DNA of 64,000 nucleotides from Ceratothoa steindachneri (taxonomy: Eukaryota; Arthropoda; Malacostraca; Isopoda; Cymothoidae). Below are positions 12,301 to 24,448 of this stretch, in pieces. Position numbers and translations under genes: made by a program. Each line of letters starts with the position of its first letter. Position 1 is the first letter of the stretch. The stretch is from contig OZ018324.1 in assembly GCA_963969495.1 (NCBI GenBank), forward strand, positions 139,992,355-140,056,354, given 5' to 3'. The notes beneath the pieces are model-generated. The model was given only the letters and a program-made list of their open reading frames with translations. It made no database searches and had not been told where the DNA came from.

Positions 12301-14995
12301 CTTAGATTTATGCAAGTGACAAATGACGCAATTTCGGCATAGGAATGCACGATTTATGCGACTTTGGAATTAAAACTATGAGCCATTCAAGAATGTAAAA
12401 TTGTCCATACCGGAGATTTTTATGGCAGAGGAGTATTAGAAGTTTTTTATTTCATTTAGTCATCATCGTTTTCAAGCGAAACCATAGTTGTGTAAATAAC
12501 ATTGAAAACTTTGCAGTGTACCTGTCGATCAAGTAGTAATAGTCCTGACACAAAAGATAGGTTTTCAGAGGCCACTTGAAAGTAACAGGTGAGGAAGAGA
12601 AGCGTATGCAAGGAGGCAGGAAATTCTAAATTTTCCAAACAACTACGGAGAACGAACAATTACCCATTAGGCAGAGACTTTTGCAAAGAACCACTGCCTC
12701 ACCAAAGGACACTTTAACGTCTAGGTAAAACCATTGTAGAAGACAAGTATAGTAGATTGGCGTTGTTTTGGTTTTTAAATACGAGAAGGAAGAATTTAAA
12801 AGTAATTCAAACTTTACACTTTCTGAATGCCGCATGAAAAAACAGTCTCCGATGGAAGATAACTTGATTCGCAAAATTCTTGGCAAGTTGAGGTCGACGA
12901 ATTGTAGTGTTTGGGGCTTCAATGAGAAGATAGATGCAGTAAACAAAGTGTGAAGTAAGAAAGGCATGGAGTGCCATCTCCAAATCGTTTAGGTAAAAGT
13001 GGAACTAGATACGATTGTAGTTAAGGAGAAAGCAGAGAGACAATTTGCTAAAATTAGCACTATGCGATTTGAAATCGAGTTGACTGCCAATCAATCATCC
13101 AGGTTTCTAAGGTTGTCAGAGTCTGCGATCGTGGACCAACCTTTCCTACCCTAGGATGTGACTACATTTTTTAAGCAAATAACATCCGTTGAGGTGCATA
13201 TCAAAAGAAACTTTTTTCACTGTTGTGTTTGAGGAAGTTAGAGAATAATCATTCAATAATCACCTCATAAGCGAATAAATCATTAGTGGCGGTGACGAAA
13301 TACTAGTTACGGGAAGAGAAAATAAATATTTGCCTTTTCTAAGTATATAAATGAAAGGATACACATAAGCGAAGCAGAAAAAGGACAAAAGGAAAATAGG
13401 TAGAAACGAACGAGGAGCTGGACAAGACATTTCCATGAGAAACAACATATGCCCAGTCAGCTGGCCAAGAGACCTCATCCCCGATGTGAACTAAATTAGT
13501 ACGAGATGAGAGCAATACCAGTTTAGAGCGGTTAGAGAAACACTAAGGAAGTTAGGAAGGCGCTGGGTAAGAAAGGAGTAAACACAGGTGTCAAATGATC
13601 CCGACAGTTTGAAACGCAGTTAGTGAGCAGTATTTCTTTGATGAGCAGAGTATTGAGCAGGCTCTTTTAGGAAGATTAGGGTGAGGGAAGTGAGAGTAAA
13701 AGGTGGGTTTAAGGGGGTATACTGACTGGATTCCAGAGCAAATATTAAATACATTTTCAAAGAAAACAAGGAAAAAGCGGTTATGGAGATGGCGGGAATG
13801 AATTTCTGTTAATCTATGAAACGTGAGACAAGCGAGGAACTTCAGCAGTGCAGCATGAGGAGTTTGCTTGTGCTCGTCAAGGATTTTACAGCATTGTGGA
13901 AAGTGGGAGGATTGCAAAAGAGCTCTGTCCTCATGAGTTGTAGGGTAATAGGAAAAAACAGCTTTTTTTGTCCCCTTGCTTCGGGTGCGGCGGGAAAAGG
14001 GCCTTTTACCTGTTATTATGTGCGTTTTTTAAGGGGATAATGAAATCTTCGAACGGCATCACGATGGGGAGATCACCCAGTTCGTCAAAGAACAGATCTG
14101 ATGGGTAGCCAGGTAGTCAGTAGATTTTGGATTTTAAGGGAGTGGCTTAGGGCAAGAGTAGCAAGAACTACTACGAGGGTGTCGGGGCAGGAGTCGATCA
14201 TTGTGAGCATGGTTCAGAGAAAGTCAGCCGCAACAATATCGTCTACACTTATTTTCCTCTAGTTCTGCAACAGTATAAGAAAGTGTATCATGTTAATTTA
14301 GGGGCCGAAATAATAGAGTTTGTAGAGGACGCTCCTCATATCTTACTGATCCAAAACATATCAATCTTATCTAATATAATTTTGTCACAAATAAAATTGA
14401 CTTTTTTTATACTCAGCGCACAGCAATTTGAGCACGTCAGGCGTCAGGGGTGGATGGAGAAATGGGGTATGGGGATGGAGTCAAAGTTAAAATTGCTACG
14501 CAATGAGTGGTTCAAGTACTGACCCCTATGACTTATTGCAGAACAGTTTAATAAGTGGTGGACTTTCAACTTTCTGGCAGAGAAAAGTGCTAGCAGGTTT
14601 ACGTTTGCATGTGCAAACGGGATGTAGGGCGGTCAATTTAGATTTCCAGTACTGGATATTGACTTTCTAAGCAAGCTTAATAACAATGGCGGACTAAAAT
14701 TAATAAATATTGTATTTATTTTTTTTCAGAAGCAATATAGGAAAAAAACAACATGCAGTGATAACTTCAATAGAGAGTTTTCCCTAAGAAGATCAATGCA
14801 GAATCTGATGTAGTGTAAGTAGAGGCGGTTGAAAAAAGTGAAATTACACTACATATTTCAATCAAGACAACCCAAGGTAAATTTATGTGTTATATATTAT
14901 ATTGGAAAACAAAATAAGGTAATAAAAATTTACGCAATTATAGAGAAAAGAGTAACAATTAAGCAAGGTAAACCAATCCAAGTCGCCAGTTGTCG
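9371..14995. other. Long stretch with no recognised features
   Basis: A+T-rich sequence with scattered short frames (for example 10110-10418 plus, 12626-12967 minus, 13591-13917 minus) that show no motif, domain or repeat I can name. From about 12980 to 14260 the composition is less A+T-rich and purine-rich on the plus strand, so an old element may be present. I see no terminal repeats. Confidence 0.4.
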
Positions 14996-16770
14996 TATGC
15001 GAAAGCAAAGGTGTAAAAGACATCTATTTAAGAGTTGAAAAGTGGTAAAGGATGTTTAAGTAAGAAGATGAAAGCAAAGTGGCTACATATATCTAATTGA
15101 GAAGGTAAAAGCAAAATGGTAAAAGATATCCAAGTATGAAGGCGAAAGAAAATTTTTAAGAGGTGAGGGTAAAGTGGCAAACATCTCGAAGGAAGAAGCT
15201 GAAACAAATTGGTAATAGATTTCAAAATTAGAAGGCAAAGCAAAGTGGCAAAAAGATTTTCAAGTAAGAAAGTAAAAACAAAGTGGTAAAAGGTTTCCAG
15301 TTAAGAAGTTGAAAGCATAATTGTAAAAGAGTTCCAATTAAGAAGAGCAGCAAAGATTGGTGAGAGGACTTTACCTAAGAATGTGGAACAAAATGGCATA
15401 TATCTCCTAATAATAGAGTGAAAGCAAAGTGGAAAATGATCAGCAAGAATAAAGGCCAAACAAAACTGGCCCAAAAATAAGTAATAAGGGTAAGCAAAGT
15501 AGCAAGTCCCTTTACGTTAAAAGGTGAAAACAAATTAGAAAATTACCTCCAGGTAAAAAGGGGGAAACAAATTTTCACAAGATGTCCATGTAAGAAGTCC
15601 AAAGCAAAGTGGTAAAAAGCTACAATAATAAGGAGAACAGACATTGGCAAAAGATGTCAAAGCACGAACACAACAAAATGGAGTAGATTTATCGGATTAA
15701 GGTGGAAACAAAGCGGAAAATATACACAATAAGATGAAAGCTCAGTTGAAAAAGATCATCTAGTAAGGTGAAAACAAAGAGGAAAATATATTTAATAAGG
15801 TCAAAGCTAAGTGAAAAAAGATCCTCTAGGATCGCCAAAACAAAGTACCGAAAAATCACTAATTAATAAGTGAAAGTATTGCGGTCGGTGAAAGATCGAA
15901 AATTAAGAATGTGAAAATATCAGGTTGAGTTGAAAGCAAAAATGCTAAAGATCTCCAAAAAGAAGGTGAATGCAAATTAGGAAAAAATCCTCCAATAAAA
16001 AGTTGAAAGCAAACTGACACAAGATCTCTATTTAAGAAAGCCAAAGCAAAGTGGTAAAAAAACTCCTTCATTTAAAATTTCAACGCAAAGTTGCCAAAAA
16101 TCTCAAAGAATGTATGTAAATCCTTACAGAACCGAAAGGGAAAAGGTGACCAAGTACCCACGCTTCATGTATGACATGAAGAGAAACTGGAAACTCAGAG
16201 GGATCTCAATTATTCCTGTTATTATAGGAGCCACTGGGCTCATGAAAAAGAACTTTAATATATATCTGGCAAGTATACCTGGGAACCCAAGTGCAAGAGA
16301 AATCCAAACAAATGCACTTAACGAGACAGCTGGAATCCTGAAAAGAGCTCTCGGATGTAGTCTGTAAAGCGGGTGAATGTTTGGCATTTGGCAAGATGCC
16401 CCATGACCAGCTAATCCCGTAAAGAAAAGGTAAATGATTTTGTAGTAAAATGTTATAACTACGAAAATGAAAGCAAAGTGGGAAAATATTAGTAAAAGTT
16501 AAAGCCAAAGCAAAGTAATAAGGATCTCCACCTGAGAAAGAGAAAGCCGTGGAGCGAAAGATCTATAAGTAAGAAAGCGAAAGAAAAGGGATAAAAGATC
16601 TTTAAGTTTAAGGGTAATAGCAAAGTTGCAAAAGATCTCCAAATAATAATGATAAGGCAAAGTGGGAAAAAATTCAAAGTAAAACAGTGAAAGCAAAGTT
16701 GCAATAGATCTCTATGTAAGGTGAAAGCTAAATGGTAAAAGATCTCCAAGTATTATGTAAAAACAAATTA
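14996..16770 (+). repeat. Degenerate ~37-bp minisatellite array 1
   Basis: A long run of imperfect units whose core reads AAAAGATCTCCAAGTAAG, then AAGGTGAAAGCAAAGTGG. Clear units occur near 15035-15115, 15240-15310, 15595-15620, 16430-16480 and 16610-16760. Units vary from about 34 to 42 bases with many substitutions and small indels, implying an old array no longer being homogenised. Purines dominate the plus strand, which creates long spurious minus-strand frames rich in Phe and Leu. The array is interrupted by a retrotransposon tail (about 16105-16430). Confidence 0.88.
16105..16430 (+). mobile_element. 3' tail of a non-LTR retrotransposon inside minisatellite 1
   Basis: A plus-strand frame (16110-16367) ends in TAA and encodes EREKVTKYPRFMYDMKR, then ISIIPVIIGATGLMKKN, then IPGNPSAREIQTNAL and GILKRAL. 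This 'K-Y-x-D/F ... V-I-P-V-I-I-G-A-x-G' block followed by a helix ending in 'ILKRAL' is the usual C-terminal tail after the reverse transcriptase of many invertebrate LINE polyproteins. Only the last ~85 codons and a short 3' UTR are present, as expected from a 5'-truncated insertion. I cannot name the clade. Confidence 0.72.
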
Positions 16771-18014
16771 AATAACTCCTATTATGTCAAGCACATTTTC
16801 GTGTATCCACATTCATAATATAATTGCGGTTTGAATTTTGATATGTTTTCTCTGTTTTGTAATGATGACGTCACATTGGAGAAGTAATTTACGGAAAATT
16901 TATTATAGTAGCTGCTCATCTTTTCTACCAATTATTCTTTGTTGTTGATAGCTTTGCTTGTAGTTCTTGTTTTTGGTGTGTAGTGTATTTTGCAGACGTG
17001 ACGAAACCGATTTACAGCCACACTAATCATGCCTTAGGATTGTTTATTCGGTATTAATGTAATTTCAGCCACACCAGTAATTAAAGGCGCGTTGTTATAG
17101 ATATCTCTATATCTTCGATATAAATATATCGATTAGGTGCACATTGAGGTGAACGTTAACATAATTACGACGCAAGATGTTCAGGTTAGGATTTTTCTTT
17201 AAGCAGGTTAGTTAGTATATATTATATAGGTGTTTATATAAAAAGCTTTAAGACTTTTATTCATGCATAAGAACAATGTAATATTCTAATGCATCCAGCG
17301 TCATGCAAAGAAATTAATTTCATAACTTGGAAAAAGATCGTTCAAAGAAAGGCTACGTCACCTCAATATTCTCAGACAAAAAGATCGGCATATGTGCTCC
17401 TAACCTATTTGAGTCTTTTGAAATACTAAACAGTTTTACTAATATAAAATGATTAAATATTTGAGTTTGTAACCAAACGAAAACAGGAAATAACTATTTT
17501 AATCTAGTAAAAAATAAATTGCTACTGTGATAGCCCTAAATTTTCTTATTTGGAAATACATCTCGATAGTATGTTAATCTTTAATCTTTTGCTTAAATAC
17601 AGATTATGGTTACACCAATCATCCCGTGTCATTAAAAGTTTAAAATTATCTACATCTTCCTTTGTTTTTTTTACTTCAATTTTTTCTAATTTAATGGCAA
17701 ACTAAGGTAGTTTGATTTTCATTTATTCATCTATCATTCTCTGCCTGAGACTGGCAGAATGTTAGCTTCTAGTCTTTTTTTACTTTATATTAAAATAAAA
17801 GTTATTTAAATAAATGCATATAATTATAATACAGAATAAAGTAGCCTTTAACGCAAAATATATCTGTTGTTTCTATTTTTTTCCCTGTGATCGTACAACC
17901 TCAATAGCAGGTCATTGTGTTAATTCTGTGGTAAGAATTTATTTAATATTTTTGCAATTTTTTTCTATATCTTTAGTTTTCGTGGATGTATAAGGATCCA
18001 TAAATTTGACTATA

Positions 18015-18018
<4 letters not shown>
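16771..18018. other. AT-rich stretch, nothing recognised
   Basis: No gene or repeat unit recognised beyond short homopolymer runs. Confidence 0.4.

Positions 18019-18086
<68 letters not shown>
18019..18086. repeat. (AT)n microsatellite
   Basis: About 68 bases of alternating T and A. Confidence 0.98.
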
Positions 18087-18090
<4 letters not shown>

Positions 18091-19311
18091 CACACTTTGA
18101 ACAATATAACGGTGAATAAGAGATTGCAGAATAATACAAAGATACGGGATGCAAATGAGGAGGAATGAATTTAAGACTAGTCATTCTATCGAATATAAAT
18201 ACGTGTTATAGATGACATCTATGCATATATTCAATGGCAAAAATCAGAGCTTGGAATATAAGGAAAACAAGGAACTTTTATTTCCCACCAAATAGTCTGT
18301 GATTATTCAAATAGGAATCGTTATCTTCATTTTGGGGAAAGAAAGTAAAATATAATATTATGTGAGTTGAATAACTGCCTTTATATAAAAAATAATAGTA
18401 ATATGAACTGATTACTGTTTAAAATAATTCCATAATTAAGGCGCCATAGGTTCTAAAAATAAACAACGACCACACTCATTTACCCAAATCTTTCAATTGA
18501 ACCCACTCCAATTAGTTCGAAAAAAATGAGCATCTAATGTCAAAATGGAGATTACCTATTAAAATTCTACCTACTCTGGCCTTTACTTTTATAATGTGCT
18601 TTTAAGGGAAACCTAAGATAAATGGCATTTACGGGACGGGATGGGAGAATCAGAGTAATTAGGAGAGAAATGTATTCAAGTTAATGTAGGAATTTTTCCC
18701 GTGAATCTTAAACATTAGCTTAATACTTCTTTTATAGCGCATATCAGAATCTCACATCCGCCTTTCAAGAAAGACTTAAGAGATCATTACAAATAATTGT
18801 AAGTTGGCTAGAAATAGAATATATATGGAGAAAATCAAGTAAAATAATATACTTATTCATTTAGTCTGTGTAATCTGTGGAATTTTATTTGAAGAAAGAT
18901 AAATATTTCAACAGTTTAAGTCGGCAAATTAGTTGGCCGAATTTTGTTGTTTTTTAATGAGCAGTGGTTTTGTTCTCTGAGGACTCAATCCCTAAAAGTT
19001 TTAAGCTTATGGTTCTGTTACATTATAAATGAAAGTTTGAAAATAATATCTTTATTAAACGAATGTTGGTCAAAATTAATACATAATTGTGGTCAGAAGT
19101 TGTCGTATTATTAATTATGTGCGAAGATAAAAAAACAAACTAAAAAATCTTTGTCAGAATTTTTAAAAAAAAGGTAATTCATAAAATGAAAATGAGTTAG
19201 TTAGATGGCAAAGAGATCAGTTAGAACAATAGAGACCAAATGGACAAGCAACTCACCATTACACCTTTTCTCGGATAAAAACAATTTTTTTAAGAAACAG
19301 CCCAAATAAAC
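18087..19311. other. AT-rich stretch, nothing recognised
   Basis: Ends at the TTAA that flanks the piggyBac element. No coding or repeat signal was seen. Confidence 0.4.
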
Positions 19312-19315
19312 TTAA

Positions 19316-21846
19316 CCCATTAAAGACTAAGTTTTTTTATTTTTTATTTTTTTAATATTTACTATAATATGAGTAAAAATAGCAGAGGGGAATAAGAATT
19401 CTTATCAAAGATTAATATTTAATGAGAAATCGTTGAATAAAAAGCAAAAAAACATGTGTTGTATATATGAAACACTAGGCTGATCGGCTAACAAATTAGG
19501 CATTATGAAACTCTTTGAAGCAATTTATGCACAGACCCACGGAACCGGTGGACACTCGGTTCTCGTTATTGATGAGCAATTGAGACCTGCACATCTCCTT
19601 CTTTGTTATTGGAGATGTATCTGACAAGATTGCAACCTGGATCCAGCCTGATAGAATCAGATACTCGAGTGTTTATACTACTCTCCTGTGAAATCTTGGG
19701 GTGACCACCTACTCCTGGTTGAGAGCTATATTTTTAAAAAAATTTGCACAATGGAGTGTCTGAATTCTAGCTGGCTCATCGATTTATTACAATTTTTTTT
19801 ATAAAATCCAAGCAATTTGTACAGCTGCTTTAAAAAATCCATGTAAAGATTGGTCACCACCATTTCTTCCCTCTTATACCAATGCGATAAGCATTTATAT
19901 TTTGGTCAATGAGAATCAGTCCCGCCCATGTAATTATTATACTTAGAAATGATGTTAGATTGTGTGACATCTATCACTTTGCAAGCAACACGTGAGTAAC
20001 GGCGGGCCTTCGCAACAGGGGTATGTCCGTGAACATTTGAAGCAACTGTCACAACATTGTTATCCAACCAACGTACTAAAATGATGTTATTCCCAGCACT
20101 TCTGGCATATTCAAATTCTGCACGAGCCTTTTTCTTGAACTCTTTTGAGTTTGAAAGAGGGCAGCTTTTATCAATTCTGATTTCTCGAATAGTTCCCGTT
20201 CCACAATATTTTCGTTCTTTTAGGTGGCATAATAAATTTGTGCTTGTAAACAAATTATCAAAGTAAAAATGATACGGAAACTCCTTCTTGATTTGAGGAA
20301 GAATGTCAACATTGTTGCTAATGATGCATTGCACCTTCACAAGTTACCTTCATAGTTTGAATTTAATTTTATGTTTTTGCCTTGGTATACATTAAAATAA
20401 ATAAGATAGCCTTGAACGGTATTCGTCATACATCAAGTTTTAAAACCAAAACGAATTGGTTTTGGACCTAGAAACTGCTTGCAACCATGCTTTCCATAAT
20501 ATTCAATCATTGCATCATCATACGATATATTTATTTCCCGTTGGAAGTTTTGGCAAAGTTTTCTTGTAAGATGTCTTTGAAATGACGAAGTTTCCACACT
20601 TTTTCATGTGAGAAAAAATTCCTTCTATCGCAAAAATATATTGATTTTCAAGAAACTATCTCTTCTCATAGCATTAGATACTAATTCATTGCGAGCATCT
20701 TCCTCTGAGTCCCAATAAATACGCTGTGATGACAGATTATTATAGTCACTTAGCAAAAAAATTCCAATGAACACCCTGAATTCATTAGCAGAAATCTTGG
20801 GATAGGGAAGATTTAAAAATATAGCATACCGACAACTTTCGTCTACGAGCAATTTCCAGACTTTCTCATCAAAGAATTTCTCAAAAAGAGATGTTGGCGA
20901 TTGGTCACTATAACTAGAGTAATTTGAAGCAGGAAAAATCGTACTTGCACTGCTGATATCATTATTGTCCCAGGATATTTTCTTCTTTTTCATCTTTGGG
21001 TGAGTTTCTCTTAGAATAAAGTCTCTCTCAACAATACGCCTGCCACTGCGAAAACAAGCTATGCTCCCTGAACGAAGCTGATTGCTAAAGAGATTGTCAA
21101 TTAAACCACCATTTTCATCACCAGAGTCTTCATCGGATTCAATTCTTGCTTCAGTAGGTTCTATGTAGATCCAATCCAAATCATCTTCATTGCAATATCC
21201 TTCATCAAGAATATTTAAAATTTCTTCCACAGAGACAGATAGCAGTGTGAGAAAAATATAAGTAATTGTTGCAAAATTATATAAAAATCAAGAATTGTAA
21301 AAGGAAAGATAACTAAATCATAAATTAAATCAGAAAAATTATAAAAAGAGATCATATTATTAATTCATTTAATGAGAAATAAAGGAAAATTAATATTGAA
21401 GGATAACATTTTTAGACAGCTTAATGACCTGGTGTTGCATATGTGTAACACGAGATTTTATTTTTGAAAGAACAAGGAAAAAATGAAGGAAATAAAAAAA
21501 ATCATGCCTTGAGTGATTGATACATATGAATGAAGCTCTTTCAAAGACAATAAAATATATATAAGTGAAAAATCGAATATATAATTAACTAAAAATGCAA
21601 TTCGAAAATAGGTACTTACTTGCTGGAAAACACCATGATGATATTCTAAATACTGCTTTGTTTTCAGAATGCTTCCGAGTTGCCAGATACTTTCTTAAAC
21701 TTATTTAAAAAGCTGAATTTATTTAACAATCGTTTATTTATCATTTTAGAGTTAAATTATCTCAATTTAAATCTAATTTAAGTTTTATTTCAATTTTGGA
21801 AACTTAAAGAAAACGTTGCATATATGCAACGCTAGGTTTTAATGGG
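19316..21846 (-). mobile_element. Near-complete piggyBac element (2531 bp)
   Basis: TTAA at 19312-19315 and at 21847-21850 flank an element beginning CCCATTAAAGACTAAG and ending in the inverted CTAGGTTTTAATGGG, that is CCCATTAAAACCTAG on the opposite strand. TTAA target duplication and CCC-type ends are diagnostic of piggyBac. A palindromic word GTTGCATATATGCAAC plus GCTAGG lies just inside the right end (about 21814-21836); related words occur near 21433 and near 19457. The transposase gene runs on the minus strand inside. Both ends are intact, so the whole element is delimited. Confidence 0.93.
19500..21230 (-). pseudogene. piggyBac transposase, broken by frameshifts
   Basis: The N-terminal 201 codons (20625-21230) are open: an acidic head with DEDSGDENGGLIDNL, then the piggyBac N-terminal domain blocks FEKFFDEKVWKLLVDES, YPKISANEFRVFIGIFLL and RRDSFLKINIFLR. 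Next, in shifted frames, AMIEYYGKHGCKQFL (first catalytic Asp region, usual DESM here reads DDAM) and IRFGFK followed by a stop. The 144-codon frame (19906-20340) has FYFDNLFTS (second Asp) and NYMGGTDSH. One extra T then shifts the frame so that the partner Asp of GGTDxxDQ is lost from frame. RGKKWWWPIFTWIF follows in the new frame. Function: DDE cut-and-paste transposase, now inactive. Confidence 0.9.
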
Positions 21847-21850
21847 TTAA

Positions 21851-23245
21851 GTCGTAAAAAAACATATGCACTGGCTAGTCTAAACCTAGTAGCAAATATA
21901 AAGACCCGATCCTTTTAGTCATAGACCACATAGATCTTAAGTCGCCATATGATGTTCAAATTTAATTTAGTTCTTTAAATTCTTGTTCATCTCAACAACT
22001 TAAAGAAAGAATCCTTTTCTGCATCCATTCAGTACTTAATGGTTTTGGATATGGGCTTCCTCACTCACGGCTGCGGATGATTCTAATATCATATATGTAT
22101 ATTTATTTGGTTAGTGCTTACCCGATAGTTACTGATCGATACATTTTGAAGACTTAAATTCAGGATTGCAAATATGATTTTCAATGACGAAGATAAAGGG
22201 GGAGTATCAGCACCTACTAGTAAACTCTGATAGTTTTGAGTTACAAATTTTATTTCAATTTTGACATAATAAGTCCAATTACTCTCATTTTCATATATTT
22301 TGTCGCAGAAACAAATATAGGAATTGCTGAGCTTTCCTCTCTTGAAATGTCTAAGATAGCGTTAGAGACAACGAAAAAGTTTTGTCGCAAAAGTAACTCT
22401 CTCCCCCCAAAAATAATTATTTACCCACCGAATATGTACAAAATTTTCCTTCTATATATGTATCTTCATGGCTCTTGCAATAGTTCTCTCAATGGTATCC
22501 ATTATGGTTCTCGTCTAAATAACACAAAGTTTTCCAATGTTCAGACAATTTTCGCAAATTGCCGAGTCTTTTTTTTATCTCATTATTTATTACCTTGGAA
22601 GTTGTTTTCAGGCCAAAATCAAATATTTCTAAATGATTTAAAAAGAATTTATCTTTTAGCATTTATCCGCCATAGCAAATTTCTTAAGGATCGTGTTTAA
22701 GTAGTCTTTTTAGCGCTACTTCTAGCTGGAAGCCCAACTTCTTATCGCGTGTTCGGATTCACTCACTGCCTCGTGCCTACCTCCATTCCCACATTTACAT
22801 TACGCAATTTTGCGTATTTATTGGAAGGAAGAGTGATATAAACTCTTAATGACAAATATTCGATCCATGTATGGTCTTATTAAAATAAGAAATCGCTTAT
22901 TTTATAACGAGTTGATTGTGATTTTCCGTTGCAAAAGTTGCAAGGAATTAAAAACTAATCAGAATCCTTACAAAATCTTGGAAGAAAGTAGAGAAAACTT
23001 AAAGGCCTTACGGCTCACTCGAACATATTTCAATATTTGTTTAGCTATTTCCATACTTACGAGTTTTCATAATAACTTTACGAGTACGTATAAATATGTC
23101 CAATCTATTTTTAAACATTATGAACGTTTGCACTTTTCACAATATCTTTTGGCACTCATTACAAAGCTAGTGTAGCTCTGTTACTAACGCTTTCTTCTTC
23201 AACAAAAAAAGACATACTGTTAGCTTTCTTTGAACATTTTTTGGG
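21851..23245. other. No recognised gene (frames 22236-22700 and 22849-23175 unassigned)
   Basis: Two plus-strand frames of 154 and 108 codons are the longest here. Their predicted proteins are rich in Ile, Phe, Leu, Tyr and Lys, as random A+T-rich DNA gives, and show no motif I recognise. I would not call them genes without transcript support. Confidence 0.35.
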
Positions 23246-23345
23246 GGCGTGATATGGATTGTAGCATAGTGGCACAGTGGCATTAAAATTGAAAAGTCAT
23301 AAATGGCTTGGGTTTAAACCACACATATTTTTCACTTTCTTTAAG
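23246..23345 (+). repeat. Possible tRNA-derived SINE head
   Basis: TAGCATAGTGG at 23262-23272 fits a Pol III A box and GGTTTAAACC at 23311-23320 approximates a B box, about 49 bases apart. The flanks do not fold into a clean tRNA cloverleaf by eye. Weak call. Confidence 0.28.
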
Positions 23346-23388
23346 CATATAAAAGGTTATATTATTTTATTCCATTTGCATTTTTATT

Positions 23389-23408
23389 CTCTCTCTCTCT
23401 CTCTCATC
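23389..23408. repeat. Short (CT)n run
   Basis: Roughly ten CT units between the SINE-like stretch and gag fragment G2. Confidence 0.8.
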
Positions 23409-23549
23409 CTTTTTCTTATTATTTTCAGTCCTTCTCTGGTCATATAGAAGGAACAAATCCCTTGTCTATCATTCCTTCCTTATTTCCTGAGTTATTAAAA
23501 ATCTACCGGATCATGTTCTTATTTTGATTTGCCATTCATATATAACGTA

Positions 23550-23760
23550 ACATTTTGTTTCAGCAAGTGAACAAGAAGAGCAGGTGAGAGATCAGAAAGA
23601 AGAGAACAGAGAGAGAGTGAAGAAAGGAGAGAAATACGCAAGCATGAACTTGAATTAAGTCGAGCGAAGGTCGAGACTCGCTCTATCAATTCTTGCGCTG
23701 AAATTCTCCAGTTAGAATCGGTGAAGCTCCCCGTTTTTAAGGAGACGTACTGGTTTTTAA
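23550..23760 (+). pseudogene. Gypsy (Gmr1-like) gag fragment G2
   Basis: Plus-strand frames give an Arg/Glu-rich helix, then RKHELELSRAKVETRSINS and ESVKLPVFKETY. This corresponds block for block to gag G1 (EMRRARIETPSINS, SVKLPVYKDAED) on the opposite strand at 3704-4299. The match stops shortly after the KLPVFK block, so only about 200 bases survive. No pol sequence follows. Confidence 0.65.
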
Positions 23761-24300
23761 AAACCATTTTTACTATTGCAACTACATTGCTGAGGCTTGG
23801 TGAATATATAGTAAAGCAAAAATAAAAATATTTTGTTCCTGGCGTAATCATGTTTTATTGCATAGTAAACGGTATATTGCAATTCTAAAGGAAAATGGAC
23901 CACTTTGCTAAAACGAAATACCTTTTTTACTTAAAGATAGAGCAATGCGGGTTGCACCATTGGATTCAGCGTCATTTTCTCAAAAAGAACATTCTAAACA
24001 GTGTTTTGTTTTTTTATTTACTTTTTTATGAATATTTGAAAAATAAATCGATTTATGGACATTCTTTCTGTTTCAAATAATCATAATAAAATAACAAAAA
24101 AAAGAAAATAAAAAACGCCTACCAACGCTTTTATGGAAAGAAGACGCTGAATCAAATGGAGAAAACTGCATTGTTCTTGCACTCAAAAAGGTTATTCAAG
24201 TTCAAATTTGAGCAGTTTTAGTAAATACGATTGACATATAAATTGCATTACTACCTAATATTTATATATATATATATTTATGTGGATTTATGATAATATT

Positions 24301-24301
<1 letters not shown>
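23761..24301. other. AT-rich stretch, nothing recognised
   Basis: No similarity or repeat structure seen. Confidence 0.4.
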
Positions 24302-24361
<60 letters not shown>

Positions 24362-24375
24362 TGTGTGTGTGTGTG
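24302..24375. repeat. Compound (AT)n(GT)n microsatellite
   Basis: Alternating T and A to 24358, followed by a GT run to about 24375. Further short TA runs occur at 24418-24449. Confidence 0.95.
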
Positions 24376-24448
24376 ATCATCAGGTTTGAAGTTGGAAATT
24401 TTTCATCATTGCAATTTACATATATATGGATGTGTATATATATATATA

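Noticed and set aside
15859..16749. Phe/Leu-rich minus-strand frames resembling membrane proteins
   Set aside because: They are translations of the purine-biased minisatellite array 1.
22236..22700. 154-codon frame as a possible gene
   Set aside because: No motif, composition as expected from random A+T-rich DNA, and no neighbouring exon-like signal.
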